Shown here piece after piece: positions 33,674 to 42,958 of a DNA stretch of 54,399 nt. The DNA lies in NCBI GenBank assembly GCA_905182095.1, contig CAJJAQ010000009.1:1-54399 (forward strand), given 5' to 3'. The notes under the pieces are model-generated. The model saw only the letters and a program-made list of their open reading frames with translations, was not told the origin of the DNA and searched no databases. The position numbers and the translations under genes are program-made. This DNA is from an uncultured Pseudomonadales bacterium (lineage in GTDB: Bacteria > Pseudomonadota > Gammaproteobacteria > Pseudomonadales > Azotimanducaceae). Positions within the stretch are counted from its first letter, which is position 1; every line of letters begins with the position of its first letter.

Positions 33674-35005
33674 ATGAAAAAATGTTTTTTGAGCTTTTGC
33701 GTTTTAATCGGGCTTGTGATTAGTCCGCTGTCTTTTTCCGTTGACAGCCCCGGGTATATTGATCGCGCCGTTATCTTGATCGAAGAGGGTGAATTAAGTC
33801 TTGCCCGCAGCTACTTAGGGCCCGCTTTGGTAGACCCCTATATTTCACCGGGCCTGCGCAGCAAGGCCTTTTACCTGCGCGGCTATAGTTATTACGCCCA
33901 AGGCTTGCTGGTTTCTTCTCTGCGAGACTTTAACCGGGCATTGGAATTCAGCCCCAATAATCCTGTCGTACTGTTTATGGTGGGGCGTGCTCACTACGAG
34001 GGTTTGGGCACACAGCCTGACCCTGTGCTTGGCGTTGAATTATTTCAGCGTGCTACTGACGCGGGTCATGAGGGCGCATCAGCATACCTGGGGTTTGCTT
34101 TACTCCAGGGTAAGGGTGTTGTGAAAGATATCTCGCGGGCACGAAATTTGTTATCCGTGGTGGCCGAAGCAAAGGGCGATACATTTGCCATGCTGCAATT
34201 GGCACGCAGTTATCGTCGGGAGTTAACTGATTCACCTGACCCCGCATTGGCTGAGCAGTGGTACCGGCGTGCTTTTGCTGCCGGTGAATTCAACGCTTAC
34301 GTGGCCTTGGCTTATATGTATAGCAAAGGCGAATTCGAGTTAACGCAAATTGCGGCTAATGAGCGTTCCTTCGCATTACTTAAAGAGGCTTTGGATGCAG
34401 GTGCAGAATCTGCCTACGCGCGTTTAGCCTATGCGCATTTGGCAGGCATTGGTACCGCAGTGAATTATGACAAAGCCTTTGCGCTATATGGTTCTGGCGT
34501 TGAGTTGGGTCAGGCTCAGAGCTTCACTGGTGTTGCCCACATGTTTGAAGCGGGGTTGGGGCGGCCGGTGGATTTACAGCTGGCCGAGTCTTGGTATTTG
34601 CGCGGTATTGAGGCTGGCGATGTTTATGCGCACTCGGCCTTGGCCTATATGTTGCTGCGCAAGGGCGAAGATGAACGCGCGTTACGATGGTTTTCCAGCG
34701 CGACGAAATTTGGTGGTGCGCAAAGTTATAATGATTTAGCGTGGCTATTGGCTACCAGCAAAATCACCGAGTTACGCAATGGTGAGTTATCTCTGCAACA
34801 TGCGTTAAAGGCTGTGGACTTGGCAGCTTCGGCAGCATACTTAGATACCTTAGCCGCGGCTTACGCCGAGTCTGGCTTGTTCGCAGATGCGTTGCTTACG
34901 CAAGAGCAAGCAATTGCGGCAGCTTTTGCTGAAGATGAAGGCGTGAAACAAGAATTAGAACTGCACCTTCTGAGTTATCAGAAGCAGCAACCCTGGCGGG
35001 AGTAG
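33674..35005 (+). CDS. Exported Sel1/TPR-repeat protein
   Basis: A 443-residue protein with a signal peptide (MKKCFLSFCVLIGLVISPLSFS) and a series of Sel1-like/TPR helices: GRAHYEGLGTQPDPVLGVEL, AYLGFALLQGKGVVKDISRA, AYMYSKGEFELTQ, GVAHMFEAGLGRPVDLQLAE. Such solenoid proteins usually scaffold protein-protein contacts in the periplasm or outer membrane. No specific partner is indicated by the neighbours. Confidence 0.85.
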   Translation: MKKCFLSFCVLIGLVISPLSFSVDSPGYIDRAVILIEEGELSLARSYLGPALVDPYISPGLRSKAFYLRGYSYYAQGLLVSSLRDFNRALEFSPNNPVVLFMVGRAHYEGLGTQPDPVLGVELFQRATDAGHEGASAYLGFALLQGKGVVKDISRARNLLSVVAEAKGDTFAMLQLARSYRRELTDSPDPALAEQWYRRAFAAGEFNAYVALAYMYSKGEFELTQIAANERSFALLKEALDAGAESAYARLAYAHLAGIGTAVNYDKAFALYGSGVELGQAQSFTGVAHMFEAGLGRPVDLQLAESWYLRGIEAGDVYAHSALAYMLLRKGEDERALRWFSSATKFGGAQSYNDLAWLLATSKITELRNGELSLQHALKAVDLAASAAYLDTLAAAYAESGLFADALLTQEQAIAAAFAEDEGVKQELELHLLSYQKQQPWRE

Positions 35006-35055
35006 GTACTTTCTGGTACAAACTTTAGTCGAATATTGAGCACTGGGAGTGGGCA

Positions 35056-35298
35056 TTGAGTACTGAGCGTAGAAGAGTTGTAGAAGTTTTCCAAATCATT
35101 GAAGACCTCATAAAAGAAAATCAATCTGGTGTTACGGCTGGCGCAGTTGCTGATGTATTACGTGGACGCAATGCGCCAAGTGGTATGTGGCAACTTAGGG
35201 CAGATTTTAGTCAGCTTGCCAGCGAAGGTCGTATTCAATGCGATGAATTGAGCGGCACATGGACTCCTGTCGGCGCACCTCTAAAGAACGTGGGCTGA
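35056..35298 (+). CDS. Small 80-residue protein, winged-helix-like, unknown
   Basis: An 80-residue acidic protein (TTG start, GGGAGTGGG upstream) with a helix-rich N-terminus (RRRVVEVFQIIEDLIKENQS) and a C-terminal LASEGRIQCDELSGTWTPVG that resembles the wing of a winged helix. I do not recognise the family. It ends one base before the RibH-like gene starts, so the two are almost certainly co-translated. Confidence 0.65.
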   Translation: MSTERRRVVEVFQIIEDLIKENQSGVTAGAVADVLRGRNAPSGMWQLRADFSQLASEGRIQCDELSGTWTPVGAPLKNVG

Positions 35299-35299
35299 G

Positions 35300-35794
35300 G
35301 TGAAGGCTAAAGTCGATATATCTAATCTGCCTAAGATTACCAACCCCGGCAGAATTTGTGTTTTGAAGTCCAAGTGGCATTTGCAGTATGTACAAAGCAT
35401 GGCAGACGCCTGCCGCAGCGTACTTGAAGATGCCGGCTATACACAGATCGACGAATACATCTTGCCGGGTTGTTTAGAAATACCTTTAGCTGCCAGAGAT
35501 TTACTGGCTGAAGAAACTGAGCATAACGCCAACCCCAAAATCGATGCGATTGTCTGTTTTGGCATCATTGTTAAAGGCGATACGTTGCACTTTGAGATGA
35601 TCAGTGAAGAGAGCATGCGCGGGCTTGGCTCAGTGATGCATGACTTTCGTCGGCCAATATTGGTTGAAATCTTACCCGTCTTTGAAATGCAGCAAGCCAT
35701 TGATCGCTGCTCAGATGATGAGTTCAACAAGGGTATTGAGGCCGCTGTAGCGGCAATTGAAATGGTGGCGTGGCGTCGGTCTATCTGTTCCTAG
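35300..35794 (+). CDS. Lumazine synthase-like protein (RibH family)
   Basis: A 164-residue protein of the 6,7-dimethyl-8-ribityllumazine synthase fold: VLKSKWHLQYV (phosphate/aromatic strand), LPGCLEIPLAARDLL, CFGIIVKGDTLHFEMISEES with the catalytic His of the GxTxHF region, and NKGIEAAVAAIEMV. It starts with GTG, one base after the preceding stop. It is not beside other rib genes, and the GAFEIP motif is replaced by GCLEIP. It may be the riboflavin enzyme placed alone or a divergent paralogue; the former cannot be checked in this window. Confidence 0.72.
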   Translation: MKAKVDISNLPKITNPGRICVLKSKWHLQYVQSMADACRSVLEDAGYTQIDEYILPGCLEIPLAARDLLAEETEHNANPKIDAIVCFGIIVKGDTLHFEMISEESMRGLGSVMHDFRRPILVEILPVFEMQQAIDRCSDDEFNKGIEAAVAAIEMVAWRRSICS

Positions 35795-35847
35795 GTGGAT
35801 TGATAGTTCGTTCTCTAAATCGTTCTCTAGCAAGCGTCGACCAAGTG

Positions 35848-36327
35848 CTAGTGCGCTGAAGTTTTAAACAGGCGCTGTTTGTCGCGCTGCCAATCACCTT
35901 CTTTCATAGTGGCGCGTTTATCGTGTTGCTTCTTGCCTTTGCCCAAGGCGATTTCAACCTTCACCTTATTGCCTTTCCAATACATAGCCAGTGGCACAAT
36001 GGTGTAGCCTTTTTGCTGATTGGCAACAAACAGTTGTGCCAGTTCCTTAGCATGTAGAAGCAATTTTCTTACCCGCTGTGGTTCAGCTATGACGTGGGTC
36101 GAGGCGCTTAGCAGGGGGGTAATATTGCAGCCAGCCAGATAGGCTTCACCTTGATGTAAATTGATATAGCCTTCGGCTAATTGCACTTTGCCGTCGCGAA
36201 TGCTTTTTACTTCCCAGCCAAGCAGCATCAGACCAGCCTCAAAGCGATCTTCGATAAAATAGTCATGCCGGGCTCTTCGATTTTGCGCGATGCTGCCGGG
36301 ACTGGATTTCTTTGCTGATTTGGCCAT
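35848..36327 (-). CDS. smpB: SsrA-binding protein SmpB
   Basis: A 159-residue protein, the family's usual length, with [40 protein letters not shown] and the basic C-terminal tail [20 protein letters not shown] that reaches into the mRNA channel. SmpB delivers tmRNA to stalled ribosomes; its RNA partner is encoded at 32890-33245. I chose the ATG at 36327 (MAKSAKK); the frame to 36402 adds 25 non-conserved residues. Confidence 0.95.
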   Translation of the reverse strand: MAKSAKKSSPGSIAQNRRARHDYFIEDRFEAGLMLLGWEVKSIRDGKVQLAEGYINLHQGEAYLAGCNITPLLSASTHVIAEPQRVRKLLLHAKELAQLFVANQQKGYTIVPLAMYWKGNKVKVEIALGKGKKQHDKRATMKEGDWQRDKQRLFKTSAH

Positions 36328-36465
36328 GATGGCTGTGTACTTTGCTTTGTTTAGGTCGACGGTCAGCCGATAGTATATCAGGTTGTTATCCGTACATCGC
36401 AATCTCTGGGTTACTCGACGATATCAGTAGTAAACTGCTTACTCTTTAGGAAATAAAAAAGCGCT

Positions 36466-37851
36466 ATGGCTATACAAGACAACTCTTCACAAAATCGCTG
36501 GTCTAGTCGGTGGTTGTTTGTTTTGGCTGCTGCCGGTTCTGCCGTCGGTTTGGGTAATATTTGGAAGTTCCCCTATATAGCGGGAGAAAATGGTGGTGGC
36601 GCCTTTGTCCTCATTTACCTGGTGTGTATCGCCTTAGTGGGTATTCCAATCATGATCTCGGAAGTTTTAATGGGCCGAGAGGGTCGCTCTAGCCCTATTC
36701 ATACGATGCGCACTCTGGCGAAAAAGGCGGGTCGTAGTGAGCGTTGGGCGCTGTTGGGTTGGCTAGGTGTGATCACGGGCTTTCTTATTCTTTCTTATTA
36801 CGCAGTGATTGCCGGTTGGGCATTGAACTATGTCTGGTTAACCGCCAATGGCACATTTGATGGTGCTAGCGCGGATTCTGTTGCTCAAGCATTTACTGAT
36901 CTGCAGGCCGACCCTTTGCAAATGATCGCCTACCAAACGGCCTTTATGGTGGTGACTATTTGGATCGTTGGTCGCGGCGTAACCGCGGGTTTGGAGAAAG
37001 CCATTCAATGGTTTATGCCGGCGCTCTTTATATTGCTGATCGTATTGCTTATTTACAGTTTCAATTCGGGTGGTTTCGCACAGGGTTGGGCCTTTATGTT
37101 CGACTTTAAGTGGGAAGCCGTTGGCCCAGAGGCCTGGCTCATTGCCATGGGCCAAGCGTTTTTTACTTTGAGTCTAGGTATGGGCACGATGATGGCTTAT
37201 GGAGCCTATGTACCTGAGGACGCGAAGTTGAGTACCACGGTGGTGACCATTGCTTTGCTCGATACACTGGTCGCCATTGCTGCCGGTTTAGCAATTTTCC
37301 CCATCGTCTTCGCCAACGGTTTGGAAGTTAGTCAGGGGCCGGGTTTGACCTTTGTGACGCTGCCATTGGCTTTTGGCCAATTGCCTTTTGGTGCCCTCTT
37401 TGGCGCTATATTTTTCGTCTTGATCAGTTTTGCGGCCATTACCTCAGCCATTTCGCTGACTGAACCTGCTTTGGCCTATCTTACGGAAGAGTACAATGCT
37501 AAACGTCAGCGAGTTGCTATAAGCCTGGGCGTAGTGTGTTGGTTGCTTGGTTTAGGTACAGTGTTTTCGTTCAATATTTGGTCTGACATTTTTATCGTTG
37601 GTGAACTCAATTTCTTCGGTTTTGTCGATTACCTCTCGCAAAATATCATGCTGCCATTGGGCGGTATGTTGATCACCATATTTGCCGTTTGGTTACTGCC
37701 TAAAGAGATGGTGAATAGGCAGTTGGGTATTTCTAGTACGGCGATGTTTTGGGCTTGGCGTATTGTTGCCGGGATTGTGGCGCCTTTGGGCGTGCTGGCC
37801 ATATTTGTCTTTACTATTTGGCCACTAGTGCGAAGTCTGTTCAATTTATGA
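36466..37851 (+). CDS. Sodium-dependent transporter, NSS (SNF) family
   Basis: A 461-residue inner-membrane symporter with eleven or twelve hydrophobic segments, matching LeuT-like neurotransmitter:sodium symporters: the sodium-site helix AAAGSAVGLGNIWKFPY, then EVLMGREGRSSP, and GQAFFTLSLGMGTMMAYGAY. Bacterial members carry amino acids or related compounds. It overlaps ratA by four bases (ATGA), suggesting co-transcription with ratA and rnfH. Substrate unknown. Confidence 0.9.
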   Translation: MAIQDNSSQNRWSSRWLFVLAAAGSAVGLGNIWKFPYIAGENGGGAFVLIYLVCIALVGIPIMISEVLMGREGRSSPIHTMRTLAKKAGRSERWALLGWLGVITGFLILSYYAVIAGWALNYVWLTANGTFDGASADSVAQAFTDLQADPLQMIAYQTAFMVVTIWIVGRGVTAGLEKAIQWFMPALFILLIVLLIYSFNSGGFAQGWAFMFDFKWEAVGPEAWLIAMGQAFFTLSLGMGTMMAYGAYVPEDAKLSTTVVTIALLDTLVAIAAGLAIFPIVFANGLEVSQGPGLTFVTLPLAFGQLPFGALFGAIFFVLISFAAITSAISLTEPALAYLTEEYNAKRQRVAISLGVVCWLLGLGTVFSFNIWSDIFIVGELNFFGFVDYLSQNIMLPLGGMLITIFAVWLLPKEMVNRQLGISSTAMFWAWRIVAGIVAPLGVLAIFVFTIWPLVRSLFNL

Positions 37852-38306
37852 CAATACTGACTCGCTCATCGCTGTTAATGGTGCCGGCTAATGTCGCCTA
37901 CGATGTGGTGAATGATGTGGCCAGCTACCCTGAATTTTTACCTGCTTGCGATAATGTGGAATTGTTGACGTCAACTGGTGACGCGCAGGTTCGAGCGCGA
38001 GTTACCGCGGGTGCAAAGGGGATGACTTATACTTTCGTCACCAACAATACCTGTGTGGTTAATGAACGCATAGAGATGACTTTGGACGAAGGTCCCTTTG
38101 AAGTGTTGGAAGGCAGTTGGGTTTTCAAAGCGCTCAGTGATGAGGGATGCCGCATTGATCTAACATTAGAATTTGTTGCTCAAGGCATGTTGTCACGATT
38201 GCTTAGCCCAATGGCGAATTCGGTGGCTGATCGTATGGTTACTGCATTTACGCAGAGAATTCAGGACGTAGGCGATACCTATGCTCAGCAGCCCGAGCAC
38301 AAATGA
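37848..38306 (+). CDS. ratA: RatA-like START-domain protein
   Basis: A 152-residue SRPBCC protein (TRSSLLMVPANVAYDVVNDV, ASYPEFLPACDNVELL) of the Coq10/RatA family. In E. coli RatA was described as blocking 70S initiation and is encoded beside RatB; the family also includes ubiquinone-binding Coq10. Here the start codon overlaps the NSS transporter stop and the gene overlaps rnfH, the usual gammaproteobacterial pair. Which of the two activities applies is unclear. Confidence 0.88.
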   Translation: MTILTRSSLLMVPANVAYDVVNDVASYPEFLPACDNVELLTSTGDAQVRARVTAGAKGMTYTFVTNNTCVVNERIEMTLDEGPFEVLEGSWVFKALSDEGCRIDLTLEFVAQGMLSRLLSPMANSVADRMVTAFTQRIQDVGDTYAQQPEHK

Positions 38307-38581
38307 TGCATATTGAAATTGTTTATGCCGACCTCGACGATCAGCAGCATATTGATTTGCAGGTTGAGGAGGGAGCGGATGTTGCAAAGTGCCTAGATCT
38401 TCTGCGACTGCATTCACAGGGTGAAGGCTGGCTTTTTGAGGGTCTTACTATGGGTGTTTTCGGTGAAGTATGCGGCCTTGAGCGAGTGCTCAAGGAGGGT
38501 GATCGCCTAGAATTTTATAGACCCCTAATCGCAGATGCTAAGACCGCGCGCCGGCTTCGAGCTAAATCTCAGTCAGTTTGA
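38303..38581 (+). CDS. rnfH: RnfH/RatB family (UPF0125) protein
   Basis: A 92-residue ubiquitin-fold protein (IEIVYADLDDQQHIDLQVEE, LKEGDRLEFYRPLIADAK). It starts by ATGA overlap with ratA. The family is found next to ratA (RatB) or in rnf clusters; its function is not settled. It is convergent with bamE, with 18 bases between stops. Confidence 0.88.
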   Translation: MMHIEIVYADLDDQQHIDLQVEEGADVAKCLDLLRLHSQGEGWLFEGLTMGVFGEVCGLERVLKEGDRLEFYRPLIADAKTARRLRAKSQSV

Positions 38582-38599
38582 CTCGATCTTCGACCTAGC

Positions 38600-39091
38600 T
38601 TATTCGCTACTAACTTCTTCATCGGCTTTAGGTGCTGCATCTATTTCTGCTTTTTGCTCTGGGTCCGCTTCAGCTGTCTCTTCAACCGTTGCTTCAACCG
38701 TTGCTCCGGCTTCAGTCTCAACTTCCGCGGTCTCTTCTTTTTCTGCTATTGGCGCCATATCTCCGGAGATAGTTGTTAGCAGATCATCTTCAAAATCTAA
38801 AATCAGTTTAATTTTTTGATTGAAAAAGTCCGGCACCTCTAATGTATAGAGATAGACCCAGCGATTTTGCTCAAATGGGTCTTTATTAACAGTGTCACCT
38901 AAAACAAAAGATACTTGGTTCCTAGTCATCCCCGGCTTGAGCCTGTTGACCATTTCCTGGGTAATCACATTCCCTTGTTGCACAGGAATTTTATAGACCC
39001 GGGGAATTTTTATATCTGAGAGTTTAAGGTTAAACAGGCCACACCCTCCAAGAAGGGTAATGCAGACAGCTGAGATTATTAGATGTTTCAT
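38600..39091 (-). CDS. bamE: Outer-membrane assembly lipoprotein BamE with an acidic C-terminal extension
   Basis: A 163-residue lipoprotein: signal peptide with lipobox LLGGC and the SmpA/OmlA domain VITQEMVNRLKPGMTRNQVS, NRWVYLYTLEVPDFF. BamE is part of the BAM complex that inserts beta-barrel proteins. About 45 C-terminal residues beyond the domain are Glu/Ala/Val/Thr-rich, a low-complexity tail absent from the E. coli protein. It lies upstream of nothing on its own strand and is divergent from no gene: recN, on the same strand, is just beyond its start. Confidence 0.92.
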   Translation of the reverse strand: MKHLIISAVCITLLGGCGLFNLKLSDIKIPRVYKIPVQQGNVITQEMVNRLKPGMTRNQVSFVLGDTVNKDPFEQNRWVYLYTLEVPDFFNQKIKLILDFEDDLLTTISGDMAPIAEKEETAEVETEAGATVEATVEETAEADPEQKAEIDAAPKADEEVSSE

Positions 39092-39170
39092 GGCGCGGAT
39101 ATTAACGACCCCAGTAGGTGCTGACTAGTGTTGATTGCTAGAAGAATTGTTTTGCTGAGGAAGCTTGCCA

Positions 39171-40811
39171 TTACTGTGGGTGGGCTTCTTGTAAAAGTGT
39201 TGCTGCATAGGCTCGGGTTTTTTCGGTTACGTCGGCTCCGGCAAGCATTCTTGCCAGTTCCTCAATGCGCTGGTGTTCTGATAACGCTTCAATAACTGTT
39301 TGGTCCTTGTGTTTACTCACGCGCATATGGTTGTGGCCAAGCGCGGCCACTTGGGGTGCGTGGGTCACACACAACACTTGGGTATGATCTGCTAGGTCGC
39401 GCAATATCCGCCCAACGGTGTCAGCGGTTGTGCCGCCGACACCAACGTCAGCTTCGTCTAATACCAAACAGGGTAGGGCGCTATTCGCCGCGGCAACAAT
39501 TTGAATGGCTAGACTAATACGTGTCTGCTCGCCGCCAGAGGCAATTCTGCCCAGAGGGCCGGCGGCGAAGTTGGCATTTGTAGTGACATGGAATTCAACT
39601 TGTTCCAAGCCGTGTTCACTTTGTTGTTCGTGGAAGACAATGCTCAACGCACCCTCTTTGATGCCCAAGGCTTGAATGTACTGATTTACATCTTTACAGA
39701 AACCGTTGCTGTGTTTGTGTCGGGCGCTGGACAATTTCTTCGCATTGGTTAGATATTCTTCACCTAGCTTGAGTTCTTTGCGGGTGAGATCATCTAACAA
39801 CGATGTATCAGAGGCCATATTCTCAAATTCTTGCTGCAATTCTTGGGCAAAGCTGGCGACTCGCTCAGGTTGTATCTTGTGTTTGCGTGCCACTTCCAAA
39901 ATCGCGCTGATGCGTTCGTCGATTTCTAATAGTGCGCTGGGGTCAACTACCACTTGATCTTGGTAGCGCCGTAAATCTCTAGCGGCATCATCAAGTAATG
40001 CCAATGCTGAAATGAGGGTGTCTTTGGCCACATCGAGGTCTTGGTGAGAGTCATCTAACTCGCTGAGTATGCGAGCGGTTTGACGCAGATCGTCCAGTTC
40101 TTCCAAGTTGCCGTTGGCGCGGCTGAGGATTTCCAAAATACTTTGGGCTTGAGCTAATCTTTTTTGCTCTAGCTCCAGTTGCGCCAATTCGTTCTCGCCA
40201 ATGGATAAATTTGCGAATTCTTCCAGTTGATACTTTAAGAGTGTTTTTCGATCTTCGTGGGCGGCGATGACTTCTTCAAGTTTGGCAATTTCTTGTACGG
40301 TGGATTGCCAAGTTTTATACAACTGTGAGACTTTTTTGCTCTGGCCTGAGAGCTTGCCATAATCATCTAGCAAGCCTCGTTGTACATTTCGATCTAACAG
40401 GCGTTGATGTTCATTTTGCCCTTGGATCTCTACTAGGTGCTCGCTGATGTCTTTCAAATACTGCAACGTGACAGGGATACTGTTAATGAAGGCGCGGGAG
40501 CGGCCTTCGGCGCTGATCACTCTGCGCACTAGGCAATGTGTGTCGCCGGCTTCAAGCAGTTCATCTGCTGCCAGTTTGGTTTGAAGCCAACCTGCTGCCA
40601 ATAATTCGAACTCGGCACTGATATCTGCCTTGTCGGCTCCGGGTCTGACACAGTCTGTTTTTGCGCGCTCACCCAAGAGCAAACCTAAGGCGCCGAGCAG
40701 GATGGATTTGCCAGCTCCAGATTCTCCTGTAATGCCTGTTAGGCCAGCATCAAAGGACACATCTAGAGTGTCGACGAGTACATAATTACGAATGGTCAGC
40801 TGTTTCAACAT
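39171..40811 (-). CDS. recN: DNA repair ATPase RecN
   Basis: A 546-residue SMC-like protein. Walker A GESGAGKSILLGALGLLLGE lies near the N-terminus, a long coiled coil occupies the middle, and the C-terminus has the signature RIASGGEQTRISLAIQIV and LVLDEADVGVGGTTAD. RecN acts in double-strand break repair by holding DNA ends or sisters. It precedes bamE on the same strand with ~80 bases between and is divergent from hrcA over 215 bases. I saw no clear LexA box. Confidence 0.95.
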   Translation of the reverse strand: MLKQLTIRNYVLVDTLDVSFDAGLTGITGESGAGKSILLGALGLLLGERAKTDCVRPGADKADISAEFELLAAGWLQTKLAADELLEAGDTHCLVRRVISAEGRSRAFINSIPVTLQYLKDISEHLVEIQGQNEHQRLLDRNVQRGLLDDYGKLSGQSKKVSQLYKTWQSTVQEIAKLEEVIAAHEDRKTLLKYQLEEFANLSIGENELAQLELEQKRLAQAQSILEILSRANGNLEELDDLRQTARILSELDDSHQDLDVAKDTLISALALLDDAARDLRRYQDQVVVDPSALLEIDERISAILEVARKHKIQPERVASFAQELQQEFENMASDTSLLDDLTRKELKLGEEYLTNAKKLSSARHKHSNGFCKDVNQYIQALGIKEGALSIVFHEQQSEHGLEQVEFHVTTNANFAAGPLGRIASGGEQTRISLAIQIVAAANSALPCLVLDEADVGVGGTTADTVGRILRDLADHTQVLCVTHAPQVAALGHNHMRVSKHKDQTVIEALSEHQRIEELARMLAGADVTEKTRAYAATLLQEAHPQ

Positions 40812-41026
40812 TTTGATTTGATCAATGCAGCAATAATAGCGTCTAGATTATCATCAAATGATGCATGATCGCGCTATCACTGGTACTTTCATTACCTCGA
40901 AGATGACGAGAAGAAAAGTTGCCTACTAGCGTCCTATGTTTTGTTTTACGCTGCATGTTTTCAGGCGGGCGGCTTAAAGTAACTTACTGAGCGACTTACA
41001 GAGCAAAAGAGCCAGGTAAAACTTCC

Positions 41027-42064
41027 ATGGAAAATGATGTTGATATTCGCGCCCAGCAGCTCTTTAAGTTGTTGGTCGAACACTATATTGCAGATGGTAC
41101 GCCAGTAGCCTCCAAGGCTTTGGCAATGCTGCCTGAGGTTCAGGTTTCTTCTGCGACAGTGCGCAATGTTATGGGCGATCTCGAAGCCTTGGGCTTGGTC
41201 AGTTCACCACATACTTCTGCAGGCAAAATTCCAACTCAACTGGGGCTGCGGTTTTTTGTCGATACCCTGCTTAGCGTAGAGCCTTGGCAGGATTCGCGAA
41301 TCAAAGAGATTGAAGCAGAGTTGAATCCGGATATGTCTTCTTCTGAATTGGTCAATGCGGCCTCTAATGTATTGTCGCAATTCACCCAGATGACCTGCCT
41401 CATCACCACTCCGCGCCGCAATCAGGTGAGCCTTCGGCAAATAGAATTTTTGCGCTTGGACGAGTTACGCATTTTGGTCATTTTGGTACTCAGTGATCGA
41501 GAGGTGCAAAATCGAGTTGTCCATCTAGATAAACCGTTTTCCGATAACGAGTTGACTCAAGCCTCTCTTTTGCTGAACAGAGAATTTGGTGGCAAGCCTC
41601 TGATGCAGGTGCGCCAGTCTGTTGTTGAGAGCATGCAGGATGATAAAGACTGCATGGACCAGTTGATGCAGCGCGCACTGGATATGGCAGCCAAGGCGTT
41701 TGACTCAAAGGACGTAGAGGGCGATGGGCAGGAACTTTTGGTCAGTGGCGAAAGGCGGTTATTAGACTTCACGCCGGATACGGACAAAGTGAAATCTTTG
41801 TTCGAGGCTATTTCAAAAAAAGGCCAGGTTTTACATCTATTGGATCAATGCATTGAAAGCTCTGGTGTGCAGTTGTTTATTGGTAAAGAGTCTGGCTACC
41901 GTCCTTTGGGAGACATGTCTTTGGTAACTTCGTCTTACAAGGTCAATGGTGAATTGGCCGGCGTGCTGGGTGTCATTGGGCCTACGCGAATGGATTATAA
42001 AGATGTGATTCCGGTGGTTGATGTCACTGCCCGTGTGCTCAGCGCGGCGATGCGATATAGCTAA
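41027..42064 (+). CDS. hrcA: Heat-inducible transcription repressor HrcA
   Basis: A 345-residue repressor with an N-terminal winged helix (SATVRNVMGDLEALGLVSSP, HTSAGKIPTQLGLRFFVD) and a C-terminal GAF-like dimer domain. HrcA normally binds CIRCE (TTAGCACTC-N9-GAGTGCTAA). No CIRCE element is visible before hrcA, grpE, dnaK or dnaJ here, so it may regulate groE or another operon elsewhere, while these chaperones look sigma-32-controlled. Confidence 0.94.
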   Translation: MENDVDIRAQQLFKLLVEHYIADGTPVASKALAMLPEVQVSSATVRNVMGDLEALGLVSSPHTSAGKIPTQLGLRFFVDTLLSVEPWQDSRIKEIEAELNPDMSSSELVNAASNVLSQFTQMTCLITTPRRNQVSLRQIEFLRLDELRILVILVLSDREVQNRVVHLDKPFSDNELTQASLLLNREFGGKPLMQVRQSVVESMQDDKDCMDQLMQRALDMAAKAFDSKDVEGDGQELLVSGERRLLDFTPDTDKVKSLFEAISKKGQVLHLLDQCIESSGVQLFIGKESGYRPLGDMSLVTSSYKVNGELAGVLGVIGPTRMDYKDVIPVVDVTARVLSAAMRYS

Positions 42065-42145
42065 TTTCGCTGGCTCGGTTTGTCGTTCTTGAGCCACTTT
42101 TTGTCGGCTAAATTGCCCTCTCTCACAGATTAATTTATTTTTACC

Positions 42146-42173
42146 CTTGTTATCGATATAGATACCCTTATAT
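42146..42173 (+). promoter_or_regulatory. Candidate sigma-32 promoter for grpE
   Basis: CTTGTT (42146-42151), 13-base spacer, CCCTTATAT (42165-42173), a fair match to the CTTGAAA / CCCCATNT heat-shock consensus. It lies about 35 bases before the grpE start. Confidence 0.6.
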
Positions 42174-42206
42174 ACCCGCCACAGTGAAAAAACTGGGAGT
42201 TACCGA

Positions 42207-42785
42207 GTGAGCGAAGATCAAGAAGAAAATCTGTCAACTAACCCTCCGCAAAGTGATGCTGAGCAACCTGTTGTTGACGAGATTCCGGGTGCAGCAGAGG
42301 CGCAAATGGCGGCTGGAAATTTTGTGCCGGTTGACGATGTGGCTGAGCAGTTAGTCGAAGCTAAAGATCAACTGCTGCGTAGTATTGCAGAAATGGAAAA
42401 TGTACGCCGAAGGGCGCAGCGAGATGTTGAGAACGCGCATAAATTTGCTGTTGAAAAACTCCTTGGAGAGCTTTTCCCAGTAATGGACAGCATGGAAAAA
42501 GCCGTTGAGACGGCGGAAAGTTCTGAGCCTAGTGAGGGCACTAAAGCCATTATCGAGGGCGTGTCGTTGTCACTTAAGCTATTTGTAGACACTCTTGCTA
42601 AAGCGGGTGTGGAGCAAATTGACCCTATCGGTATGCCGTTTGATCCGCAGCTTCATGAAGCTATGGCCATGGTGCCAAATCCAGATGCTGAACCGAATTC
42701 GGTAATGGACGTTATGCAAAAAGGTTATGTACTCAATGGTCGTTTGGCTAGAGCAGCAAAGGTGATTGTAGTAAAGGCATCGTAG
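42207..42785 (+). CDS. grpE: Nucleotide exchange factor GrpE
   Basis: A 192-residue protein: acidic disordered N-terminus, long coiled coil (AKDQLLRSIAEMENVRRRAQ) and the C-terminal beta domain with GVEQIDPIGMPFDPQLHEAM and VLNGRLARAAKVIV. GrpE releases ADP from DnaK. GTG start with GGGAG upstream. A separate promoter precedes dnaK, so it may be transcribed alone or with it. Confidence 0.96.
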   Translation: MSEDQEENLSTNPPQSDAEQPVVDEIPGAAEAQMAAGNFVPVDDVAEQLVEAKDQLLRSIAEMENVRRRAQRDVENAHKFAVEKLLGELFPVMDSMEKAVETAESSEPSEGTKAIIEGVSLSLKLFVDTLAKAGVEQIDPIGMPFDPQLHEAMAMVPNPDAEPNSVMDVMQKGYVLNGRLARAAKVIVVKAS

Positions 42786-42855
42786 TTTACCCACCCCAAG
42801 TGGAAACCAGGTGGAAAAATCGACGGAATTAGAACAACGTCAAATGTGATCAGCC

Positions 42856-42883
42856 CTTGAAGAAAGAGCTGGCGGCCTAATAT
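42856..42883 (+). promoter_or_regulatory. Candidate sigma-32 promoter for dnaK
   Basis: CTTGAA (42856-42861), 14-base spacer, CCTAATAT (42876-42883). This matches the heat-shock consensus well in the -35 region and lies 75 bases before the dnaK start, inside the 173-base gap after grpE. Confidence 0.75.
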
Positions 42884-42958
42884 AAAGGCTGTGCGTGAGG
42901 TATGAGTTTGCCCACTTGCGCAGAGAGCCTCAACGCAGAAATTAAGTGGAGATGAAAG

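Noticed and set aside
33502-33723. A 73-residue plus-strand ORF overlapping the Sel1-repeat gene start
   Set aside because: It overlaps a signal-peptide gene in another frame and resembles nothing.
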